A stretch of DNA of 64,000 nucleotides from positions 40,773,101 through 40,837,100 of the forward strand of contig CM067306.1 in the NCBI GenBank assembly GCA_034231615.1. The letters run 5' to 3'. Below, piece after piece: positions 39,701 through 51,700 of this stretch; position 1 is the stretch's first letter, and every line of letters begins with the position of its first letter. The translations under genes were made by a program, and so were the position numbers. The DNA is from Meghimatium bilineatum (taxonomy: Eukaryota; Mollusca; Gastropoda; Stylommatophora; Philomycidae). The notes under the pieces were generated by a model. It ran no database searches and was not told the DNA's origin. It saw only the letters and a list, made by a program, of their open reading frames with translations.

Positions 39701-42700
39701 AACAGCGCTGTCAGTTTCCTCCTCCCCAGTGCTGCACAGTACATATCTGGCTCCCTCCCAACTACAGAGGGTGCATACATATATTCAAGTAAACATGAAA
39801 CACAATTCAACAACAAAATAACAGCACAAGGAGCATAATTGTATAGATGACGTGCCATGAAGCTTCTCTAAGAAGATAACCTCAATATAATGGCATGTCA
39901 TCTACTAAGGTTTTCTGTTGCATGGGAATTTGGGATTTTAAAAAGTGTTGTTATATAGGGAGTGTTGCTATCAGGATGCACTATATAGGAATCCCACTGT
40001 AATTAGTTAATGTGCTGCACATGTGAGAAGATACAACAGCACATGATGACACAAGTGGTCCAATGATTCCTTATGTGTACTGTAGTAGACTTTGTGGCTC
40101 ATGATGCTCTAACTAGCCTCATCCAGCATCTCAATGGATTGCATAAGACAGACATTGTTTGCGACCTCTTGTTCGCCGACGATTGCTACCAATCTGAAAG
40201 ACATGCAAGACAGCATGGACCCCTTTTCTTTGGCCTGTGATGCGTTCGGTCTCACCATCAGCACCGCGAAGACTTTAGTAATGTATGAACCAGCGCCAGG
40301 TATCCCCTACACAGAGCCAGTGATCACAGTAAAGGGACACAAATTTATTACTTCCAATAAGTTTATATATCTCGGCAGCACACTATCACAAACTGCGACA
40401 ATTGATGAGGATGTTGCCCTGCGTATTGCTCGTGCCAGTGCAGCATTCGGGAGCCTTCGTGCCAACGTCTGGATCAGGCATGGTCTCAGTCTGACAACTA
40501 AGATGGACGTGTACCGTGCAGTGGTTTTACCAAAACTGCTTTATGCTGCGTCATCCTGGACTGTCTATGCGAGACACGCTCGACAGCTTAACTCTTTTCA
40601 TCTTCGGTGCCTACGAAACCTCATGGGAGTACGTTGGCAGGATCGTGTGCCAGATACGGAAATTCTTCAGAAGTCCCATATGCAAAGCATCCATGCAATG
40701 CTGATTAGGTCACAACTCGGCTGGACTGGCCACATCGTCCGTATGCCAGACAAGTGCCTTCCAAAGAGATTATTCTATGAGGAGTTGTGCGAAGGTAAAC
40801 GTTCAAGTGGAGGGCAGAAAAAGCGCTTCAAGGATCACCTAAAAAGCTCTCTCACGAACTGCAGCATCGATCCTAGCTCCTGGTAGACTACAGCTCGTGA
40901 TCGCTCAGCTTGGCACACTCAGATCACTGCTGGCATCGCGAAATTTGAAAAAGAAAGAACACTGCGGGCAATCCACAAGCAAAAGAAGCGGAAGGACAAA
41001 TCCGTAAATTCTCCTACCCCGAACCTTCAGCACTCCTGCATGCACTGCAATAGAACTTTCCTGGTAATTAACTAAATTGGTAATTTAGTTAATTACCAAT
41101 TTTTAATTATATATATATATTTTTTATTCTTTCATCGCATTTAATGTTTTTTCATGCCATGCTCATCTTCGCTTGCGAAGGAGGAACATCATCATCATCA
41201 ATGGATTGCAACTTATCCTCCATTTGTAAGGAAGGCTAATGGAGTCACCAGACTCGACAAAATACACAGTGAGAATATTGAAATCTAATCTGATGATGGT
41301 CATGCTGTAGAAGCACTATTAGTAGTCTTTGTCACTTTCTACACTGTCTAATCTGATGATGATGATTAAGTTGATGATATGAACAGACAACAGTTAAAGG
41401 ATGTGATCATACAACTTATTCATTAGTCTGTCTGTCTATTATTGTGATTAATTTCTGATTAGTTTTATGTAACAGTTATGCCAAATTATTTGTCTGTTTG
41501 TACTACTGATCTTATCTTGGGGAGCCGCGCAGCGCAGTGGTTAGCGCACTGGCTGCGCATATGAGTGGTCCTGGGTTCATTCCCCAGTTGAGGCAAAAAT
41601 GTTTCTCAGATAGCAACGACTCCCAGGTCGACCCAGCCTTAAATGGGTACCGAATTAATCCGGGAAGTAAAGACTGCGATGGAGAGGAGATGGCTACCGC
41701 CCTCATTTGCAGAGCCTCTGAAATGTGAGATCGCTAACATCTCACACCCCTACAGCATTAGTAAATGCTATGGGTTACTTTATTTTTTATTTTTACTACT
41801 GATCTTATATGTTTATATCAAAATGTATTGTATTGTATTTCACAAATCCATCCTTTCTGCAATAGAGTCCAGTATATGGAATGCTGTTTGCCTTTGGATA
41901 TAAAGTTCTGGTAAATTATAGAATAATTGAAGATGAGGATCCGGACAACCTCTTCTCTAACCCTATCTCATGGGCTCTTTGTGTACTATCTGTCATAGGC
42001 ATCACAGTGAGTATATTGTTTTGACTGGTTGTTGCTTATTTCACTGATAATGTAGCGGCCATATTAATTGCTATTGAGGTTTGGTTACTTCCAATAATCT
42101 ATGAGACTTCATTGGGGAGAACTAAATGGAAACTACAGATCTTAGCAAGACAACATCAATAAATTGAATAACTCAAGATGTTCCAACTGAAAACATAACA
42201 CTGTTGTCTAAAGACGCACACATATTTAGCGTAGGTGACTCTGTGGCCTGCTTCTGCATAACAACAACAGAGGACATTCTACAGAACTGTCTCAGCTTTG
42301 CTGTTTACAGAGAGGTAAAAAACAAGTTGTGGGGAACCTACACGAACCTAAAACAAACTGCTCTATACATGAACAATATCAGACTAGATGTTTAATGTAA
42401 GTGATAGCGGAAGATGATTCTAATATGGTGATTCTGCACAATCAGAGAAGTTTTCAGTTAAAAACGAAGGTTCACATGAGGAAATGGAATGCTTCATTGA
42501 ACTCAGGTTGTCCCATTTATTCTCTGCCACTGTAAACAGAGCAGCAAGCCACCTGCCGAGAGTACCAGTCACAGCACATAACATTCTAGCGTCAGTCACA
42601 GCACATAATAACTTTCTAACTTCAGTCACAGCACATGAATTTCTAGCTTCAGTCACAGCACATAATAGCTTTCTAACTTCAGTCACATCACATGAATTTC

Positions 42701-45700
42701 TAGCTTCAGTCACAGCACATAATAACTATGTAGCTTCAGTCACAGCACATGAATTTCTAACTTCAGTCACAGCACATGAATTTCTAGCTACAGTCACAGC
42801 ACATGAATTTCTAGCTTCAGTCACAGCACATGAATTTCTAGCTTCAGTCACAGCACATAACTTTCTAGCTTCATTCACAGCACATAATAACTTTCTAACT
42901 TCAGTCACAGCACATGAATTTCTAGCTTCAGTCACAGCACATAATAACTTTGTAGCTTCAGTCACAGCACATGAATTTCTAGCTTCAGTCACAGCACATG
43001 AATTTCTAACTTCAGTCACAGCACATAACTTTCTAGCTTCAGTCACAGCACATAATAACTTTCTAACTTCAGTCACAGCACATAATAACTTTGTAGCTTC
43101 AGTCACAGCACATAACTTTCTAGCTTCAGGAAATTCCTAGGAATTTTCTAATTCCCAGGAAACTCTGAAAAAATTAATTTGGAAACAAAGTGTTGTGGTC
43201 CAGCATCAAATCAGTGACCCCCCGAATACAAAAATTTTGTAAAACACATCACTATAAAATAATTTCCTGATCAGCAACCCAAAGTGCACTTATCTCTTAT
43301 TACCAAGAGTGTGTGCACATTTTTGAGACATCAGCAGCACCGTATTTAAAAGCCTGTATAAAATTTAATTCATGACATAGATCTTTGAAATTCTCTGTCT
43401 CAGTGATCAGACAGTGGATAGATGTTTTATTAATGGCATCTGCTGAAGATGGATGTGTCGAGCCATTTGGCATATACAAAACTGCAACAACAATTGTCTG
43501 GACTACATCCTACTAAAATTCTAATTTAGAGGTTCAGTGGGAGTTTGAATTCTAAATAACTCAATGGCATATTGTACAGATTGTAAGAGATCTTAAATTG
43601 GTTATTGGTTATGAACTGATATTAGCGCTCCGAGCAGACCTATTGGTACTCAGCCTCCCTTAGCAGATGACAAAGGTTACATATACTATTGGTTCCTGTG
43701 ACTCACTGGTTAATGACATTCCTCATTGTGCCATGCTTCCAGTTCTACTAGTTCCACATTTAAGAAGTTCCACATTTAATGCAGAATTCATCTAATGTAA
43801 GCCACTTTGCCCAATCAGTTGTGATATCCGCATCCAGCAGGTGTTCTGGAAGTGGATTAAGTACATTTCCCTTATCCATTGTTAATGCCCCATCTATTGG
43901 TGCTCGGAATGCAAGTTCACTAATTACCATGAACATTGGCATGTTAGGAGCAGTAAATCCATGTGATACCTATGTGATGAGTGGATGTAGCTAATTGCCA
44001 TCCACTCATTGATATCTGCCATTTTTGATCTTTTGCAGCATAGACTGGGAATCTGACACTGCTTTAGTGATTGAGGTACCAGAGAGCTATTTGAGGGCAG
44101 CAGTGGCAGACTTGACTTCCATCCTCATACTGAGTATATGAGGCATATTCAAATGAATTCACCTATGTCAGCAAGCGAGGAGCGTGAAGATGTTATCACT
44201 GATGTAATAAGTACACATCAATGAAAAAATGATCACATAATCCCTCTCTTTATATGCTTAGTGTCCTATACAGGCAGTTGACACCATGGTTGGTATGATA
44301 AGAAATGCATCCAAATTTCACCAACAAGCAGTTATTCAGTTTCTTACACTCAAAGGATATCGACCAACATTCATCAGCGAATGCAGTGGTGTGTGGTGGG
44401 AAATGTGTTTTGAAGACAACAGTGAAGGATTGGGCAAGAATGTTCGGGAAGGGTTAAGGTAACAAATAATCTTCCATGGCCTGGTCAGATACATGTTGTG
44501 ACAGAAGAGGGTATTACCAAGATGGATGCAGCAATGTGTGTTGACGGTTGCCGGAATTTGTGTTCACTAGCTAATGAATTCTCTGTGTCATTAGGAACAG
44601 TTCATATGATTGTTTGGAAGACCCTGAATTATCAGGTGTGTTCTCAGTGGGTACCACAGTTATTGACTGAACATCATAAGAAAGAACAATATGACAATCA
44701 ATACAAGGTAATTGCATGAAACGTAACAACAATTAGACTTACGTAAAACACAGATTTATATATCGCTTCAATGAGACACGACAGACTATAGCTAAAACTA
44801 CTAGGTAATGATGCGCATACAAGAAATCATACACATTACATACACAAATCATATTCGACGTTTCAACCAAAAGGTCTTTATCAAGACACAAACAAAACAT
44901 CAAAAGACGACGAATGGAAAAATTATCACAACAAATGTATCCAACAGAAATATGGAAATGAGGCATCATTACCTAGTAGTTTTAGCTATAGTCTGTCGTG
45001 TCTCATTGAAGCGATATATAAACCTGTGTTTTACGTAAATCTAAGGAAGAACAAATGAGGTGGAGTTTGAACCATTTGCAGCATTACCATGCAGAAGGTG
45101 GTGCATTTCTGTTGCCAATAGTAGCAGGCGAGGAATCATCATATCACCACTTTTTGAGCAATGACGTCTTCTCGCTTTCTGACATAGATTACATAACACA
45201 GGCGGGAATATTTGAACATGCCTCATAGTTTTTCCATATATTTCACTGTTATTGGCAACAACTGTACCATGTTTTCTGGCTGTAAAATGCCAGGCGGACT
45301 TCTTACCACAACCCACAGATTCATCAGTGAACACGATGATATATCATCTCCAGTGTTATCAGCTGTTTGATGTCCTGGTTTGATTGATAATTTCTCCAAT
45401 CTCTACATTCCCTTCCAAGAGTATAATTACTTTGTGAAAGCCTGTCATGATCTCATCGATTGGACTTCTACTATTCTTCTTATCTTAAATCATGTATGAA
45501 ATGTCATTGTCTAATATGTGCAAGTACAGTTTTTTCAAACATATATTTTTCTACTAATTTCAGAGCTACACCATTTTCTCTGTCCTGTGCAGCAACAAAA
45601 TCCAGTGTAATGATGTTCATTCCTATCTGGTGTTTCTGCCTGTGAGTCCTAAATATTTGTTGTGTCGTAGTGTCATCATTACCATCATGACAATAATCTT

Positions 45701-48700
45701 CGAATCTGTAATAATCATTACCATGGCAATAATTATGTAACACCTATCCATAATGACCATCACAACAGCAATGATTATTTAACACGCATAATAACCATCA
45801 TAACAGTAATCTTGACATCCTTAATTATCATTACAACAATATTGATTACCGTATATTTCCATTTATAAACAGATTTGTTTATAAGCTGAGGACATGATTT
45901 TAATGTCTGAAATTTGACAAGTCTAAAATTAGTTTATAGGCTGAAGTGGGAAAACATAATCTTGGTAATGATTCTGTGGAATTCCATGATTATAAGAATG
46001 AGTGGACAAGGAAATCAGGTTAAAACAAAATTAAAACAAACTTTAGTAACTGTAGGAGACAAGGTCATTTCATTTGCCCCACTCACATTCATTGAATGAA
46101 TGAATGAATGAATAAAATAGCTGGGAACAATACATCAAAGACAACACAGGTGGTGTCCCCAGCCATGACTGTCTGCCATATAAATACTGTTGAAGGTCAT
46201 GCCCGAGCAGTCATTAAACCCATAACTGTCAGGCATCAGCATTGTTCCCAGCTAGCTTATTCATTCATTCAGGAAAGTTGGCCACTACTGTAGTATTACC
46301 ACATTATTTGTGCCTATAAACCCTACTATTCTGCCATAGAAGTTGTTGAGAAAGTCGTCATCATCGCTACATAAGCGACGAAGGCGAAGAAGTTGTGAGT
46401 AGGGTAGAGAGTTACGACAGGTGGGAGGATGAGAAGTGTAGAGCAGAAAGCCATGTGGATCAGTAGGTTTATAGTAGACAGATGTGCTGAGGTAAGGGGG
46501 ATGAATAGTAACAATGATGTCCAGGAAATGGACAGAGGTAGTGGAAATGTTAGATGTGAATTTAATAGCGGGGTTGAAATGGTTGATGAAGTTGATTTAG
46601 CAAGACAGTTCTGTTTCTGTCATGTCAGTAATACCTATCCCATCATCATTAGGTTCCATCTTGGTGCCCATAGCAACACCACTGATCTTATCGAAAAAAT
46701 GCCCATCGAATTCAAAAGAGTTGAGTGTGAGCACCAGTTCAGCAAGGTGGATAAGAGTAGGAGTAGATACAGAAGGATGTGGACTCTTGTCCAGAAAGAA
46801 CTGCAAAGCCCTGAGACCATCACCATAGGGTATAGAAGTGTACAGAGAGCAAACATCAAGCAAGAACAGATGATAACTGTAGGAGGTCAGAAGACAGATG
46901 CACAAAAGAACAATTGGTCAGGGCATGCTTGGTGTCTTTCAAGAATGAAGGCAGTTGTGCGACTAAGGGCTGGAAAGTGATGTCGAGGAAGTCAGAGATG
47001 CGCTTAGTCGGACAAGAGCAAGCTGAGACAATAGGTCTCCCTGGATTCAGTGCCTTATGGATTTTAGGCAGCATATAACTAATTGTGGATTGTGAAAAGA
47101 TTTGTTAAATATGAAATGCTGCTATAAAAGTATGTGCTATAAAGAGATTCCACTGTATTACTATCATACTTATCATTACTGACTTTTTATTCTCACCAAA
47201 GTGATCATTTATTCCCACCAAAGTGATCATTTATTCCCACCAAAGCAATCAGGATTATTTAAAATGATGTTTTTCAGATTGTTTCATTTATATTGCTTCG
47301 CAATATCCCAGGCTGTTTGAGAACAAGATACAGTGCTTTCTTTGCCTGGTTTGGAAAAATCTCACTAGAGGTAGATATCTTTGCTAGTTTAATAAAAATC
47401 TGACTTGAGGTAGATATGTTTCTAGATTAACCCTTTCAATCCCGGTCATTCAAGAAAAACTCTGGGCATCATGCCCAGGGTAAGGGGAATAACTCCACAA
47501 CAATAAGAAGTAATTGTGCAAGAAAATAATATAAACATAATTTGCAATCAATTTTTATAATTCAAAGTCCAAAGTACAATTAACAAATAAATGGAAGAGG
47601 TACCGATCTGTGAACATATCTTTGTGAATGTCATGTAAGACAAGTTTACTTGTCATGTAACATGCGAGAGGAAAGAAAATGAACTCCATTTTATTGTTGA
47701 CTTCATCTACTTGTGCCAAAATATTTGCTGATAAATCAAATGAAAAACTGTTGTTCATTTCACCAGTAGACAACATCATTCTGTAACTTAACTACTCCAA
47801 ACATATAAGTATATTCACATATAGATAGCCATATATATATCTAGTCAAACAGGTTTTCAAAAAGGATCTTGTTTTTCCTAAAATTTTGATACAGTACTAG
47901 CATGCACACACATTGGTTTGTTTTGCATCGATTCACGTAGAATTAGTGATAGGCCTAAATCATAATCAGAGTAATTTCGATAAGGCGCATGAGGACGCAA
48001 TTTCTCGTGAAATTGATCAATATTAACATAGATCAGCTGTGTTGAACATTCTCAATCATTACTAGGTCTATGGTGTGCTTAGTGACGCAAGTCATTACTA
48101 GGCCTACACTAAAGATTGGCGATGGTTGTTACTTTCACTACTAAATACGGAACTAATTCCCCTTCAACGTCTGATTCATTCACATTCTCTAAGATTCCAT
48201 TAAAAATATTGCCTATTAACATTATCTGAATCATACATAGGCCCATTTTTACCAAGTTCTGATGAAATTTGAAGGTCATATTCGATAGCCTATATGACAG
48301 CTGTTAGAAATGTATGGCAAAATTCACTGGGGGCATCCATTACGGTAATCACGTGAGTGCTAAATTTAGCATGTCTATTCACAAAGAAACCATGGTGAAC
48401 GGCAGTTTAATACTCCATGTGTACTGCAGGCGGAATGGAGTGGATACAGTGCGTATATGTAGTGAGCGGAAGCAAGAGGGTAGGAAAGGAAAGGGTTAAT
48501 AAAATCTAACTTGAGGTAGATATCTTTGGTAGTTTAATCAAATCTGACTTGAGATCGATATCATTGGTAGTTTAATAAAAATCTTTCTCGAGATAGATAT
48601 TGTTGGTAGTTTAATAAAAATGTTTCTCGAGATAGATATTGTTGGTAGTTTAATAAAATCTGACTTGAGGTAGATATCTTTTGGTAGTTTAATCAAATCT

Positions 48701-51700
48701 GACGAGATAGATATGTTTGGTAGTTTAATAAAAAATCTTTCTTGAGATAGATATCTTTGGTAGTTTAATCAAATCTGACTTGAGATAGATATGTTTGGTA
48801 GTTTAATCAAATCTGACTTGAGATAGATATGTTTGGTAGTTTAATCAAATCTGACTTGAGATAGATATGTTTGGTAGTTTAATCAAATCTGACTTGAGAT
48901 AGATATGTTTGGTAGTTTAATCAAATCTGACTTGAGATAGATATGTTTGGTAGTTTAATCAAATCTGATTTGAGATAGATATGTTTGGTAGTTTAATCAA
49001 ATCTGACTTGAGATAGATATGTTTGGTAGTTTAATCAAATATGACTTGAGATAAATATCATTGGTAGTTTTATAAAAATCTTTCTTGAGATAGATATCAG
49101 TCCTAGTTTAATAAATTTTAACTTGAGGTAGACATATTTGCTAGTTTTCGTAAAATTTCATTCAATACAAAAATTTTGTCTACCGGTAGCTTTAAAGCTT
49201 TTGCAAACCATTTTTAACAGTCATTGAATTTCCATTGTATAACCATGGTAACCAACTTCGATGATCGGCGAAACTGCTAAGATACTTAAGAAATATGGCA
49301 ACCGTAGTGATAATGTTATTAAAAATAGCTCACAAGGTTTTTTTTGGTTCAAAAATGGTGGCACACATGAAATATAGTCTATAGATGTCATTTATGAGTA
49401 TTAATCTTGTAGAAATTGGAGTTTTTGAAGGTGAGATTGTGTGATTATAGAAAGTAATGAAAATCTAGACATCATCATCATCAGGTACCAGGCTGGCTGG
49501 CGTAGGCGATCATGACTCTCCACAGCTCTCATGTCTACAGTATTATGTATCAAGATCGTTGTTGTTTCCTTGCCATACCAGGTTGTCAAACTGTCTAATA
49601 TTTTCTCACATTGTCGCCCTCTGTCTCTGCTGCCTTCAATCTTGCCTGTTGTGATTATGTTCTCTAAACCTGCCTGTCTCATGAAGTGGCCAGAAAATGA
49701 AGATTGTCTTTTTCTTTTATTATTGATTAAGGTCCGTTTCGCATTTGACTCTTTTAACATCTCTACATTAGTTTTTCTAGCAGTCCATGGTATTCTCAGT
49801 ATTCTTCTATATAACAACATCTCTATTGCTTCTAATTTCCAGTTTGTTTATTGTCCAAGACTCGCATCCATATGTTAGTATAGGAGTTATATAGCACTGC
49901 AGAACTCTCTCTTCACCTCTAACGACAATGTCATATTACACAATATATTTTTCATTTTCTGAATGTAGTTTTTGCCTCCCCTATTCTTCTTCTTATTTCT
50001 GTTGAACTTCTTCCATCTGCTGTAATTGCTGTACCTAAATATTTGAATTGGTGGGCCTGTTTTAATACTATATCATTCACTTTGATCTTGCAAAGTGTGG
50101 TATTTTGTTTCTTTGAAAAAACCATTACTTCTGTTTTCTTGATATTTAGGAAGAGGCCTTTCTCTTTACTTTCTGTGACTACTACATTAATTAAATCTTG
50201 AAGGTCTTCCTCAAGATAATCTAGGCTTAGCAAGTAAGAATTTGCTCTCCAAATAACTCTGGGGCTTTCAAATTCATTCAGAAAATGCAAATATTAATTA
50301 CGACAAATAGACAGTTTCAATGCTCTCTCACACAAGTTAAATTTTATACAGATTTTGAAAGTCTATGTCTTCAAAATTTTCAAACACTCTTGGTAATAAA
50401 AGACGAATATGCTCTGGATTGCTGGTCAGTAAAGTGTTAATATGATTTACTACAGATAAACTTCCTTGATACCTATCATCAAATCTCACACTCAAAAAAG
50501 TTTTTAGTAGATTTCATAAAATACTGGTACAACTAGGGTGAATATTTGTTTTTTATACTTTGTTAAAGTGTATCAGGGTAAACAGCTTTCTATGTTTTGT
50601 GAAGTTTCATCAGAGTCAGTTGTAGTTTTCTGGTTAAGTCAAAGCTGTCTCATATTTAAATATGTATTTCTATAATGGTTCTTACAGCTGATGTAAATTA
50701 AACCAGGTCCATTCTAGCGGCACAGAATTGCCTTGCAACTCAATTAAACAGGTATTCCGTACTTAACCAACCACATCTCCAAAAATAATGTGATCTGGTT
50801 AAGACATTCAACGTGTGTACTCAAATCACTGAAAACGGACCAATCGAGATAAGAACTATTACAACATCAACGAATATCCCTACAAATATTTAAGTATCCT
50901 CAGGCACACAAACATAGAACATTCATTATTGTACTACAATTATTGTACTAAAGGCCTTCTTGTAAACATAAATAATATAGAAACAGAAACATTTTGCTTC
51001 AAATAATAGCTTAAACAAGTAAATTCAAGTAGGAAACATATGACAAATATGAATGTGCTATGTTTGTGTTCCTGAGGATACTTAAATACTTATACAGGAT
51101 GTTCATTGATGTAGTAATAGTCCTTGTCTTGATTGGTCCATTCTCAGTGGCTTGAGAACACAGGTTGAATGTCTTGACGAGATCACACCCGTTTTTGGGG
51201 ATGTGGTTGGCCAAGTACAGAAAACCCCATTACTTGAATTGCAAAGTGATTCAGTGTGCTAGAACTAACCTGGTTCAATTCCCGTCAGCTGTAAGAATTA
51301 TTTTCATTTATCCTCATGCTTCGTATTTGAATTTATTTCTAGAATGATAGCATGCATAAATACATATTTAGAAATGTTCTTGTTGATTTCTTTAAATAGA
51401 AAGTAATTGTAGGTCCAGAAAATATAAATGTACCGTATGTACTATTAAAATAAAGGAAAGTCAATGTTGGAGATAAGTATGTACTATACTACTATGACAA
51501 GGGACAGACAATGTTGGAGATAAGTATGTACTACTATGACAAGGTACAGATAATGTTGGAGATAAGTATGTACTACTATGACAAGGTACAGACAATGTTG
51601 GAGATAAGTATGTACTACTATGACAAGGGACAGACAATGTTGGAGATAAGTATGTACTACTATGACAAAAGAAAGACAATGTTGGAGATAAGTATGTACT

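Larger units (their letters stand above)
40144..41197 (+). mobile_element. 5'-truncated LINE with 13-bp target duplication
   Basis: Target duplication tcaatggattgca at 40131-40143 and 41198-41210. The insert starts inside the RT domain just before the catalytic FADD motif (LLFADDC in the frame at 40159) and ends gaggaacatcatcatca. It lies in the intron before CASD1 exon 7, same strand. Confidence 0.88.

Noticed and set aside
41516..41590. Possible functional tRNA gene
   Set aside because: A- and B-box-like motifs are present, but the segment is the head of a SINE with target duplication and does not fold into a convincing cloverleaf.
41873..42006. Alternative start of CASD1 exon 7 at the ag ending 41872
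   Set aside because: It would shift the frame away from GMLFAF; the ag ending at 41865 keeps phase 0 and gapless family spacing.
45041..45334. 97-codon minus-strand frame as a gene
   Set aside because: Mostly antisense to mariner remnants and with no recognisable domain.
47555..47779. 74-codon frame inside the TTAA-flanked element as a transposase
   Set aside because: No piggyBac blocks or acidic catalytic residues; the element appears non-coding.
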